Program-made: the position numbers and the translations under genes
In this document: piece after piece, positions 1-12,900 of the stretch
Layout of the letters: each line of letters starts with the position of its first letter
How positions within the stretch are numbered: the stretch's first letter is position 1
Notes under the pieces: generated by a model
What the model was told of the DNA's origin: nothing
What the model saw: the letters and a program-made list of their open reading frames with translations, nothing else
Database searches by the model: none
DNA from: Acanthornis magna
Taxonomy: Eukaryota > Chordata > Aves > Passeriformes > Acanthizidae
Assembly: GCA_036785705.1 (NCBI GenBank)
Contig: JAWUZG010000353.1
Span: forward strand, 868,001-932,000
DNA: 64,000 nucleotides
Direction of reading: 5' to 3'

Positions 1-500
1 AGCGCCTCTCTTGCCCTTTCCTCAGCTAGGGCCACAGGCCTCCTGTTGTGGCTCATGCCATCAACCTGGGGGACAGGCTGTGCAATAGGGAAGCGCTCTC
101 TCGCTCCCCAAGGCAGAACCGAGTCTGGCTAAGCGCGGCTGCAATGCCTGGTTCTGAGCTGACCAGAGCAGTTTGGTACTGAAAGGCCTGCAAAGGACTT
201 TGCGATCTTGGCATGCCAAAAGAATGAAGGCCCTTGAAGGGCTCCTCAGAGCAAGGGTTTGTCCAGCAAGCTGCAGAGCTCAACGTCGTCCGAAAGAGCA
301 GAGCTGAGGGAGGGAATGATTCATCCCCCTTTTCTTTTGGCAAAACATTCCTATGACAAATTCCCAATCTGCAGTACTGCTGAGGGAAAGGACGTCCTGC
401 CACTTGTGACAACCCCACCCTCTCCAGAAGGTCAAAGCACATTAAGAAAGGGCCCCATGAACTCTAGGGTCAAGACACTGCTGTTCCTTTGCAATCTTAC

Positions 501-978
501 CTTGCTCTCTTGTGCCAAGTGGGCCAGATTATCAAAGCTGGGCATCTCACTCCTGTTCATGATGGAAATGTAGCAGGTGTTCTGTTGCGTGACTTTGGTT
601 GCAATGACACCCTGTAAAACAGTTATGGACCACTCGCACTTCAGTCTATCAGCCCTTGGGATTGGAGAACACTCTTTGGTAAAACAGAAACAAATGCCCA
701 GAGTTGCTACCCCACATGGTGGACTCAAGATGGTCAGAATAACAAAACCAGCCCTGTCCCCGGGCCAGCTGTACCAGGAGACAGTCTCCTCACACGCTTT
801 GTGAACAAGCGCGCTCCCTGCCACTCACCGTGTTGTAGTTCCAGATGGTTTTCCAGGACCCGCTGCCGGTCTTTTTCTCAATAACTGCCACGCGCCATTG
901 CCAGTTGATGGTCACAATTTGGGACTGGCCACCAATGGTGACTTGTGTGCTGTTGGTGCCGCCGGGAATCTGCTGAGG
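501..978 (-). CDS. BRICHOS cassette 14 (exons 3 and 4 only, cut by window edge)
   Basis: Exon 3 at 829-978 and exon 4 at 501-611, both with good splice sites. Exon 3 has one replacement unique to this copy (STQVTIGG for STQVIIGG). Bases 1-500 match intron 4 of the other units, so the array continues leftwards beyond the window. The true C-terminus and stop are not visible. Confidence 0.78.
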
Positions 979-3900
979 CTGAAAAGCCAAGGGAAAGAAG
1001 ACGTTTCACCTTTGAAGGGCGTCGCTGATGACCCCAAAGCTTCTGAAAAACCCCTGCTACAAGACAAGAAGTGCTGCCCCCCGGCAAGTGCCGGCACTGC
1101 TCTCAGGCTTTTCAAAAGCACCCACAATCAAGGATGTGCCCTTGGGCAGAGCCCTAGGAAGTCTTTTGATGGATTCAATGAATCATTGCTGCATCTGACA
1201 GCTCTCATCTGGTGCCTTTAGAGGCTGATGCGTGCCAGAGGACTGGCCACAGTTAATCCACGCTCTGGGTCTCGGACGGAAAGCTCTGCTCACCCTTCCT
1301 CTCAAAAGAGGACATGCCAGGCAAGAAGGCCATCAGGCCTGCCTTTGGGCAGCACCTCTGGAGCCCCAGCACTTGGCTCAAGAAAGGTAAGGCCTCAGGT
1401 TTTCTCACCTGCTCATTGCCACTGCAGTACTTCAGATCCACAACTCTCAGGACATTGAGGGTAATGCACGATCCCAGGTTCACCTGGGGTCCTTGGAAAG
1501 CAAGAAAAGACAAGACAAAACCCCGTGAGTTAATTCCTATGACCTTGGCTGCCACTCTATAAGAGGGTGGTGGTGGTGGTGTTTCTCAGAGCGAGCCAGG
1601 TTTGAAGAATTGCTGCACTGGGAAGGGTTGAGATGTATGAGGCACAGATTCCCTTGCAGTCCCCAAAGAGCACCGGCTCTGTGGCTCGGCAGGGAATGGC
1701 CACCAAGCCGTGCTCTTGAACAGCCTTTGGGATTTCTCGTGCAGAAATTGGGGCTCTTTTGCACTCGCTCCTCTGAGTCCCCATGGGCATGCATTACACA
1801 GTTAGGCTGGTGTCACTTCATGGGCCCAGTCACATGGGCTCTGATATTCTGGAAGAATCCTAAGAAGGCTAGGTCATTAGCCACCTGTGGAACTTGATCA
1901 TTCCCCCTGGGAAAAACCTACAGGGAAGAAAGCTGCTTGGCCTAGTGTTGTGAAGCACAGGGTTGTGGTCACCACCTCGGTCAATTCATCTGCAAGCTCT
2001 GAGCTAAAGGCCAGCGGTTCTTAGGAAGACCCTTTTTCTTTGCCTGGGCATTGCACAGGAGCTCCATGTGGGCCAAAACACTCTGGGCCCAAACTTAAGC
2101 CTCCGTAAGATTCCCAGAAAGGAGCTGTAAGGCTTTGCATTGGGTCAAATATGGCGGCTGTGACACCAGCCTGTTCCAGTCCTGAGCTGAAGAAATGTCA
2201 AAGCCTTTGTGCCACTGCCGAAGACCTTCGGTTCTGTGCGCCTCAAGGTGGAATAGCAGCAGTCGCGCCTTAGTCATTCCCCAAGGGAAACAAATGTCGG
2301 GTCACTTAGAGACACAGTTCCTTTGCTCAAACTCACCATGAACTTCGTAAGCCATGTAGGTGGTGAATCCACTGCACATTGAGAAGACATCGGCTCCATA
2401 AGACCTGAGGTTGTTGACCAATCCACTGGCGACAAAGGTGATCTTCTTGGTAGGTCTTCCAAGGCCCATCTAAGCATCACACAAGAGCATTCAGCAAGAT
2501 CAGTGCCGTCACCTGTTGCATGCTAGGCATATTCCTGGCCAGCAATGACGACTCGGGGCTTGGGGTTTGACTCCCAACTGCCTCTGGGGACATCTTTTAA
2601 TCCCCTGGGGGCCTGTGGGACCACTAGCGAGCCTTGAAGGCAGCTCCAAAGGCAGATTGTTCTAAGGGAGTCAAGGTGCAGAGAGCCCGAGGGGACGTGG
2701 CACTGCAAGGGAAGCGCTGAAGTGGAGGAGCGCAGCCGCTCTGCTGAGCCAGAGCTCCTTCCAAAACTTTTGCTCAGTCCCTGCCCCCGCCCCTCAGAGG
2801 CACTCGGGCTGTTTGCTGGAAGGCTGGCAGGAGAAGGCTCTTCCTGCAGCCCGTGCTAAACTGCAAACAAAGAGGGCAGCAGTAAGCCTGGGCAGAGACA
2901 TTTGCTCTCAGACTATTTGCGAGTGGTGCTGAAAACCACACAGAGAGCCCTGGGCGCTCTAGTGGGACAGGTCTTTCTGAACGGCTCCAGAGGCCTTTGT
3001 TTCAAATGAATTGCCACTCTCTTTTCCTCCTGCAGTGCTTTCTCACCTGGCCCCAGTCCCTGCATGCCTGGCTTTGCTCCCATGCCCTCGGCTTCCAGCG
3101 CCTCTCTTGCCCTTTCCTCAGCTAGGGCCACAGGCCTCCTGTTGTGGCTCATGCCATCAACCTGGGGGACAGGCTGTGCAATAGGGAAGCGCTCTCTCGC
3201 TCCCCAAGGCAAAACCGAGTCTGGCTAAGCGCGGCTGCAATGCCTGGTTCTGAGCTGACCAGAGCAGTTTGGTACTGAAAGGCCTGCAAAGGACTTTGCG
3301 ATCTTGGCATGCCAAAAGAATGAAGGCCCTTGAAGGGCTCCTCAGAGCAAGGGTTTGTCCAGCAAGCTGCAGAGCTCAACGTCGTCCGAAAGAGCAGAGC
3401 TGAGGGAGGGAATGATTCATCCCCCTTTTCTTTTGGCAAAACATTCCTATGACAAATTCCCAATCTGCAGTACTGCTGAGGGAAAGGACGTCCTGCCACT
3501 TGTGACAACCCCACCCTCTCCAGAAGGTCAAAGCACATTAAGAAAGGGCCCCATGAACTCTAGGGTCAAGACACTGCTGTTCCTTTGCAATCTTACCTTG
3601 CTCTCTTGTGCCAAGTGGGCCAGATTATCAAAGCTGGGCATCTCACTCCTGTTCATGATGGAAATGTAGCAGGTGTTCTGTTGCGTGACTTTGGTTGCAA
3701 TGACGCCCTGTAAAACAGTTATGGACCACTCGCACTTCAGTCTATCAGCCCTTGGGATTGGAGAACACTCTTTGGTAAAACAGAAACAAATGCCCAGAGT
3801 TGCTACCCCACATGGTGGACTCAAGATGGTCAGAATAACAAAACCAGCCCTGTCCCCGGGCCAGCTGTACCGGGAGACAGTCTCCTCACACGCTTTGTGA

Positions 3901-6900
3901 ACAAGCGCGCTCCCTGCCACTCACCGTGTTGTAGTTCCAGATGGTTTTCCAGGACCCGCTGCCGGTCTTTTTCTCAATAACTGCCACGCGCCATTGCCAG
4001 TTGATGGTCACAATTTGGGACTGGCCACCAATGATGACTTGTGTGCTGTTGGTGCCGCCGGGAATCTGCTGAGGCTGAAAAGCCAAGGGAAAGAAGACGT
4101 TTCACCTTTGAAGGGCGTCGCTGATGACCCCAAAGCTTCTGAAAAACCCCTGCTACAAGACAAGAAGTGCTGCCCCCCGGCAAGTGCCGGCACTGCTCTC
4201 AGGCTTTTCAAAAGCACCCACAATCAAGGATGTGCCCTTGGGCAGAGCCCTAGGAAGTCTTTTGATGGATTCAATGAATCATTGCTGCATCTGACAGCTC
4301 TCATCTGGTGCCTTTAGAGGCTGATGCGTGCAAGAGGACTGGCCACAGTTAATCCACGCTCTGGGTCTCGGACGGAAAGCTCTGCTCACCCTTCCTCTCA
4401 AAAGAGGACATGCCAGGCAAGAAGGCCATCAGGCCTGCCTTTGGGCAGCACCTCTGGAGCCCCAGCACTTGGCTCAAGAAAGGTAAGGCCTCAGGTTTTC
4501 TCACCTGCTCATTGCCACTGCAGTACTTCAGATCCACAACTCTCAGGACATTGAGGGTAATGCACGATCCCAGGTTCACCTGGGGTCCTTGGAAAGCAAG
4601 AAAAGACAAGACAAAACCCCGTGAGTTAATTCCTATGACCTTGGCTGCCACTCTATAAGAGGGTGGTGGTGGTGGTGTTTCTCAGAGCGAGCCAGGTTTG
4701 AAGAATTGCTGCACTGGGAAGGGTTGAGATGTATGAGGCACAGATTCCCTTGCAGTCCCCAAAGAGCACCGGCTCTGTGGCTCGGCAGGGAATGGCCACC
4801 AAGCCGTGCTCTTGAACAGCCTTTGGGATTTCTCGTGCAGAAATTGGGGCTCTTTTGCACTCGCTCCTCTGAGTCCCCATGGGCATGCATTACACAGTTA
4901 GGCTGGTGTCACTTCATGGGCCCAGTCACATGGGCTCTGATATTCTGGAAGAATCCTAAGAAGGCTAGGTCATTAGCCACCTGTGGAACTTGATCATTCC
5001 CCCTGGGAAAAACCTACAGGGAAGAAAGCTGCTTGGCCTAGTGTTGTGAAGCACAGGGTTGTGGTCACCACCTCGGTCAATTCATCTGCAAGCTCTGAGC
5101 TAAAGGCCAGCGGTTCTTAGGAAGACCCTTTTTCTTTGCCTGGGCATTGCACAGGAGCTCCATGTGGGCCAAAACACTCTGGGCCCAAACTTAAGCCTCC
5201 GTAAGATTCCCAGAAAGGAGCTGTAAGGCTTTGCATTGGGTCAAATATGGCGGCTGTGACACCAGCCTGTTCCAGTCCTGAGCTGAAGAAATGTCAAAGC
5301 CTTTGTGCCACTGCCGAAGACCTTCGGTTCTGTGCGCCTCAAGGTGGAATAGCAGCAGTCGCGCCTTAGTCATTCCCCAAGGGAAACAAATGTCGGGTCA
5401 CTTAGAGACACAGTTCCTTTGCTCAAACTCACCATGAACTTCGTAAGCCATGTAGGTGGTGAATCCACTGCACATTGAGAAGACATCGGCTCCATAAGAC
5501 CTGAGGTTGTTGACCAATCCACTGGCGACAAAGGTGATCTTCTTGGTAGGTCTTCCAAGGCCCATCTAAGCATCACACAAGAGCATTCAGCAAGATCAGT
5601 GCCGTCACCTGTTGCATGCTAGGCATATTCCTGGCCAGCAATGACGACTCGGGGCTTGGGGTTTGACTCCCAACTGCCTCTGGGGACATCTTTTAATCCC
5701 CTGGGGGCCTGTGGGACCACTAGCGAGCCTTGAAGGCAGCTCCAAAGGCAGATTGTTCTAAGGGAGTCAAGGTGCAGAGAGCCCGAGGGGACGTGGCACT
5801 GCAAGGGAAGCGCTGAAGTGGAGGAGCGCAGCCGCTCTGCTGAGCCAGAGCTCCTTCCAAAACTTTTGCTCAGTCCCTGCCCCCGCCCCTCAGAGGCACT
5901 CGGGCTGTTTGCTGGAAGGCTGGCAGGAGAAGGCTCTTCCTGCAGCCCGTGCTAAACTGCAAACAAAGAGGGCAGCAGTAAGCCTGGGCAGAGACATTTG
6001 CTCTCAGACTATTTGCGAGTGGTGCTGAAAACCACACAGAGAGCCCTGGGCGCTCTAGTGGGACAGGTCTTTCTGAACGGCTCCAGAGGCCTTTGTTTCA
6101 AATGAATTGCCACTCTCTTTTCCTCCTGCAGTGCTTTCTCACCTGGCCCCAGTCCCTGCATGCCTGGCTTTGCTCCCATGCCCTCGGCTTCCAGCGCCTC
6201 TCTTGCCCTTTCCTCAGCTAGGGCCACAGGCCTCCTGTTGTGGCTCATGCCATCAACCTGGGGGACAGGCTGTGCAATAGGGAAGCGCTCTCTCGCTCCC
6301 CAAGGCAAAACCGAGTCTGGCTAAGCGCGGCTGCAATGCCTGGTTCTGAGCTGACCAGAGCAGTTTGGTACTGAAAGGCCTGCAAAGGACTTTGCGATCT
6401 TGGCATGCCAAAAGAATGAAGGCCCTTGAAGGGCTCCTCAGAGCAAGGGTTTGTCCAGCAAGCTGCAGAGCTCAACGTCGTCCGAAAGAGCAGAGCTGAG
6501 GGAGGGAATGATTCATCCCCCTTTTCTTTTGGCAAAACATTCCTATGACAAATTCCCAATCTGCAGTACTGCTGAGGGAAAGGACGTCCTGCCACTTGTG
6601 ACAACCCCACCCTCTCCAGAAGGTCAAAGCACATTAAGAAAGGGCCCCATGAACTCTAGGGTCAAGACACTGCTGTTCCTTTGCAATCTTACCTTGCTCT
6701 CTTGTGCCAAGTGGGCCAGATTATCAAAGCTGGGCATCTCACTCCTGTTCATGATGGAAATGTAGCAGGTGTTCTGTTGCGTGACTTTGGTTGCAATGAC
6801 GCCCTGTAAAACAGTTATGGACCACTCGCACTTCAGTCTATCAGCCCTTGGGATTGGAGAACACTCTTTGGTAAAACAGAAACAAATGCCCAGAGTTGCT

Positions 6901-9900
6901 ACCCCACATGGTGGACTCAAGATGGTCAGAATAACAAAACCAGCCCTGTCCCCGGGCCAGCTGTACCGGGAGACAGTCTCCTCACACGCTTTGTGAACAA
7001 GCGCGCTCCCTGCCACTCACCGTGTTGTAGTTCCAGATGGTTTTCCAGGACCCGCTGCCGGTCTTTTTCTCAATAACTGCCACGCGCCATTGCCAGTTGA
7101 TGGTCACAATTTGGGACTGGCCACCAATGATGACTTGTGTGCTGTTGGTGCCGCCGGGAATCTGCTGAGGCTGAAAAGCCAAGGGAAAGAAGACGTTTCA
7201 CCTTTGAAGGGCGTCGCTGATGACCCCAAAGCTTCTGAAAAACCCCTGCTACAAGACAAGAAGTGCTGCCCCCCGGCAAGTGCCGGCACTGCTCTCAGGC
7301 TTTTCAAAAGCACCCACAATCAAGGATGTGCCCTTGGGCAGAGCCCTAGGAAGTCTTTTGATGGATTCAATGAATCATTGCTGCATCTGACAGCTCTCAT
7401 CTGGTGCCTTTAGAGGCTGATGCGTGCCAGAGGACTGGCCACAGTTAATCCACGCTCTGGGTCTCGGACGGAAAGCTCTGCTCACCCTTCCTCTCAAAAG
7501 AGGACATGCCAGGCAAGAAGGCCATCAGGCCTGCCTTTGGGCAGCACCTCTGGAGCCCCAGCACTTGGCTCAAGAAAGGTAAGGCCTCAGGTTTTCTCAC
7601 CTGCTCATTGCCACTGCAGTACTTCAGATCCACAACTCCCAAGACATTGAGGGTAATGCACGATCCCAGGTTCACCTGGGGTCCTTGGAAAGCAAGAAAA
7701 GACAAGACAAAACCCCGTGAGTTAATTCCTATGACCTTGGCTGCCACTCTATAAGAGGGTGGTGGTGGTGGTGTTTCTCAGAGCGAGCCAGGTTTGAAGA
7801 ATTGCTGCACTGGGAAGGGTTGAGATGTATGAGGCACAGATTCCCTTGCAGTCCCCAAAGAGCACCGGCTCTGTGGCTCGGCAGGGAATGGCCACCAAGC
7901 CGTGCTCTTGAACAGCCTTTGGGATTTCTCGTGCAGAAATTGGGGCTCTTTTGCACTCGCTCCTCTGAGTCCCCATGGGCATGCATTACACAGTTAGGCT
8001 GGTGTCACTTCATGGGCCCAGTCACATGGGCTCTGATATTCTGGAAGAATCCTAAGAAGGGTAGGTCATTAGCCACCTGTGGAACTTGATCATTCCCCCT
8101 GGGAAAAACCTACAGGGAAGAAAGCTGCTTGGCCTAGTGTTGTGAAGCACAGCGTTGTGGTCACCACCTCGGTCAATTCATCTGCAAGCTCTGAGCTAAA
8201 GGCCAGCGGTTCTTAGGAAGACCCTTTTTCTTTGCCTGGGCATTGCACAGGAGCTCCATGTGGGCCAAAACACTCTGGGCCCAAACTTAAGCCTCCGTAA
8301 GATTCCCAGAAAGGAGCTGTAAGGCTTTGCATTGGGTCAAATATGGCGGCTGTGACACCAGCCTGTTCCAGTCCTGAGCTGAAGAAATGTCAAAGCCTTT
8401 GTGCCACTGCCGAAGACCTTCGGTTCTGTGCGCCTCAAGGTGGAACAGCAGCAGTCGCGCCTTAGTCATTCCCCAAGGGAAACAAATGTCGGGTCACTTA
8501 GAGACACAGTTCCTTTGCTCGAACTCACCATGAACTTCGTAAGCCATGTAGGTGGTGAATCCACTGCACATTGAGAAGACATCGGCTCCATAAGACCTGA
8601 GGTTGTTGACCAATCCACTGGCGACAAAGGTGATCTTCTTGGTAGGTCTTCCAAGGCCCATCTAAGCATCACACAAGAGCATTCAGCAAGATCAGTGCCG
8701 TCACCTGTTGCATGCTAGGCATATTCCTGGCCAGCAATGACGACTCGGGGCTTGGGGTTTGACTCCCAACTGCCTCTGGGGACATCTTTTAATCCCCTGG
8801 GGGCCTGTGGGACCACTAGCGAGCCTTGAAGGCAGCTCCAAAGGCAGATTGTTCTAAGGGAGTCAAGGTGCAGAGAGCCCGAGGGGACGTGGCACTGCAA
8901 GGGAAGCGCTGAAGTGGAGGAGCGCAGCCGCTCTGCTGAGCCAGAGCTCCTTCCAAAACTTTTGCTCAGTCCCTGCCCCCGCCCCTCAGAGGCACACAGG
9001 CTGTCGGCTGGAAGGCTGTCAGGAGAAGGCTCTTCCTGCAGCCCGTGCTAAACTGCAAACAAAGAGGGCAGCAGTAAGCCTGGGCAGAGACATTTGCTCT
9101 CAGACTATTTGCGAGTGGTGCTGAAAACCACACAGAGAGCCCTGGGCGCTCTAGTGGGACAGGTCTTTCTGAACGGCTCCAGAGGCCTTTGTTTCAAATG
9201 AATTGCCACTCTCTTTTCCTCCTGCAGTGCTTTCTCACCTGGCCCCAGTCCCTGCATGCCTGGCTTTGCTCCCATGCCCTCGGCTTCCAGCGCCTCTCTT
9301 GCCCTTTCCTCAGCTAGGGCCACAGGCCTCCTGTTGTGGCTCATGCCATCAACCTGGGGGACAGGCTGTGCAATAGGGAAGCGCTCTCTCGCTCCCCAAG
9401 GCAAAACCGAGTCTGGCTAAGCGCGGCTGCAATGCCTGGTTCTGAGCTGACCAGAGCAGTTTGGTACTGAAAGGCCTGCAAAGGACTTTGCGATCTTGGC
9501 ATGCCAAAAGAATGAAGGCCCTTGAAGGGCTCCTCAGAGCAAGGGTTTGTCCAGCAAGCTGCAGAGCTCAACGTCGTCCGAAAGAGCAGAGCTGAGGGAG
9601 GGAATGATTCATCCCCCTTTTCTTTTGGCAAAACATTCCTATGACAAATTCCCAATCTGCAGTACTGCTGAGGGAAAGGACGTCCTGCCACTTGTGACAA
9701 CCCCACCCTCTCCAGAAGGTCAAAGCACATTAAGAAAGGGCCCCATGAACTCTAGGGTCAAGACACTGCTGTTCCTTTGCAATCTTACCTTGCTCTCTTG
9801 TGCCAAGTGGGCCAGATTATCAAAGCTGGGCATCTCACTCCTGTTCATGATGGAAATGTAGCAGGTGTTCTGTTGCGTGACTTTGGTTGCAATGACGCCC

Positions 9901-12900
9901 TGTAAAACAGAGTTATGGACCACTCGCACTGCAGTCTATCAGCCCTTGGGATTGGAGAACACTCTTTGGTAAAACAGAAACAAATGCCCAGAGTTGCTAC
10001 CCCACATGGTGGACTCAAGATGGTCAGAATAACAAAACCAGCCCTGTCCCCGGGCCAGCTGTACCGGGAGACAGTCTCCTCACACGCTTTGTGAACAAGC
10101 GCGCTCCCTGCCACTCACCGTGTTGTAGTTCCAGATGGTTTTCCAGGACCCGCTGCCGGTCTTTTTCTCAATAACTGCCACGCGCCATTGCCAGTTGATG
10201 GTCACAATTTGGGACTGGCCACCAATGATGACTTGTGTGCTGTTGGTGCCGCCGGGAATCTGCTGAGGCTGAAAAGCCAAGGGAAAGAAGACGTTTCACC
10301 TTTGAAGGGCGTCGCTGATGACCCCAAAGCTTCTGAAAAACCCCTGCTACAAGAGAAGAAGTGCTGCCCCCCGGCAAGTGCCGGCACTGCTCTCAGGCTT
10401 TTCAAAAGCACCCACAATCAAGGATGTGCCCTTGGGCAGAGCCCTAGGAAGTCTTTTGATGGATTCAATGAATCATTGCTGCATCTGACAGCTCTCATCT
10501 GGTGCCTTTAGAGGCTGATGCGTGCAAGAGGACTGGCCACAGTTAATCCACGCTCTGGGTCTCGGACGGAAAGCTCTGCTCACCCTTCCTCTCAAAAGAG
10601 GACATGCCAGGCAAGAAGGCCATCAGGCCTGCCTTTGGGCAGCACCTCTGGAGCCCCAGCACTTGGCTCAAGAAAGGTAAGGCCTCAGGTTTTCTCACCT
10701 GCTCATTGCCACTGCAGTACTTCAGATCCACAACTCCCAAGACATTGAGGGTAATGCACGATCCCAGGTTCACCTGGGGTCCTTGGAAAGCAAGAAAAGA
10801 CAAGACAAAACCCCATGAGTTAATTCCTATGACCTTGGCTGCCACTCTATAAGAGGGTGGTGGTGGTGGTGTTTCTCAGAGCGAGCCAGGTTTGAAGAAT
10901 TGCTGCACTGGGAAGGGTTGAGATGTATGAGGCACAGATTCCCTTGCAGTCCCCAAAGAGCACCGGCTCTGTGGCTCGGCAGGGAATGGCCACCAAGCCG
11001 TGCTCTTGAACAGCCTTTGGGATTTCTCGTGCAGAAATTGGGGCTCTTTTGCACTCGCTCCTCTGAGTCCCCATGGGCATGCATTACACAGTTAGGCTGG
11101 TGTCACTTCATGGGCCCAGTCACATGGGCTCTGATATTCTGGAAGAATCCTAAGAAGGGTAGGTCATTAGCCACCTGTGGAACTTGATCATTCCCCCTGG
11201 GAAAAACCTACAGGGAAGAAAGCTGCTTGGCCTAGTGTTGTGAAGCACAGGGTTGTGGTCACCACCTCGGTCAATTCATCTGCAAGCTCTGAGCTAAAGG
11301 CCAGCGGTTCTTAGGAAGACCCTTTTTCTTTGCCTGGGCATTGCACAGGAGCTCCATGTGGGCCAAAACACTCTGGGCCCAAACTTAAGCCTCCGTAAGA
11401 TTCCCAGAAAGGAGCTCTAAGGCTTTGCATTGGGTCAAATATGGCGGCTGTGACACCAGCCTGTTCCAGTCCTGAGCTGAAGAAATGTCAAAGCCTTTGT
11501 GCCACTGCCGAAGACCTTCGGTTCTGTGCGCCTCAAGGTGGAATAGCAGCAGTCGCGCCTTAGTCATTCCCCAAGGGAAACAAATGTCGGGTCACTTAGA
11601 GACACAGTTCCTTTGCTCAAACTCACCATGAACTTCGTAAGCCATGTAGGTGGTGAATCCACTGCACATTGAGAAGACATCGGCTCCATAAGACCTGAGG
11701 TTGTTGACCAATCCACTGGCGACAAAGGTGATCTTCTTGGTAGGTCTTCCAAGGCCCATCTAAGCATCACACAAGAGCATTCAGCAAGATCAGTGCCGTC
11801 ACCTGTTGCATGCTAGGCATATTCCTGGCCAGCAATGACGACTCGGGGCTTGGGGTTTGACTCCCAACTGCCTCTGGGGACATCTTTTAATCCCCTGGGG
11901 GCCTGTGGGACCACTAGCGAGCCTTGAAGGCAGCTCCAAAGGCAGATTGTTCTAAGGGAGTCAAGGTGCAGAGAGCCCGAGGGGACGTGGCACTGCAAGG
12001 GAAGCGCTGAAGTGGAGGAGCGCAGCCGCTCTGCTGAGCCAGAGCTCCTTCCAAAACTTTTGCTCAGTCCCTGCCCCCGCCCCTCAGAGGCACTCGGGCT
12101 GTTTGCTGGAAGGCTGGCAGGAGAAGGCTCTTCCTGCAGCCCGTGCTAAACTGCAAACAAAGAGGGCAGCAGTAAGCCTGGGCAGAGACATTTGCTCTCA
12201 GACTATTTGCGAGTGGTGCTGAAAACCACACAGAGAGCCCTGGGCGCTCTAGTGGGACAGGTCTTTCTGAACGGCTCCAGAGGCCTTTGTTTCAAATGAA
12301 TTGCCACTCTCTTTTCCTCCTGCAGTGCTTTCTCACCTGGCCCCAGTCCCTGCATGCCTGGCTTTGCTCCCATGCCCTCGGCTTCCAGCGCCTCTCTTGC
12401 CCTTTCCTCAGCTAGGGCCACAGGCCTCCTGTTGTGGCTCATGCCATCAACCTGGGGGACAGGCTGTGCAATAGGGAAGCGCTCTCTCGCTCCCCAAGGC
12501 AAAACCGAGTCTGGCTAAGCGCGGCTGCAATGCCTGGTTCTGAGCTGACCAGAGCAGTTTGGTACTGAAAGGCCTGCAAAGGACTTTGCGATCTTGGCAT
12601 GCCAAAAGAATGAAGGCCCTTGAAGGGCTCCTCAGAGCAAGGGTTTGTCCAGCAAGCTGCAGAGCTCAACGTCGTCCGAAAGAGCAGAGCTGAGGGAGGG
12701 AATGATTCATCCCCCTTTTCTTTTGGCAAAACATTCCTATGACAAATTCCCAATCTGCAGTACTGCTGAGGGAAAGGACGTCCTGCCACTTGTGACAACC
12801 CCACCCTCTCCAGAAGGTCAAAGCACATTAAGAAAGGGCCCCATGAACTCTAGGGTCAAGACACTGCTGTTCCTTTGCAATCTTACCTTGCTCTCTTGTG

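Noticed and set aside
53..442. 129-codon minus-strand open frame repeated in every unit
   Set aside because: It lies wholly in intron 4, has no BRICHOS or other family resemblance, and is kept only because units are near-identical. The real exon nearby is 501-611.
432..824. 130-codon minus-strand open frame repeated in many units
   Set aside because: It is exon 4 (501-611) read through the introns on both sides. A 2-bp insertion breaks it in about half the units without touching the exon.
790..990. 66-codon frame with an ATG just before exon 3, as a separate small gene
   Set aside because: The ATG-like start is in intron sequence upstream of the acceptor TTTTCAG. The coding part is exon 3, which ends at a GTGAGT donor.
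898..1221. 107-codon plus-strand frame in every unit
   Set aside because: Antisense shadow of exon 3 and the fusion intron; no family resemblance.
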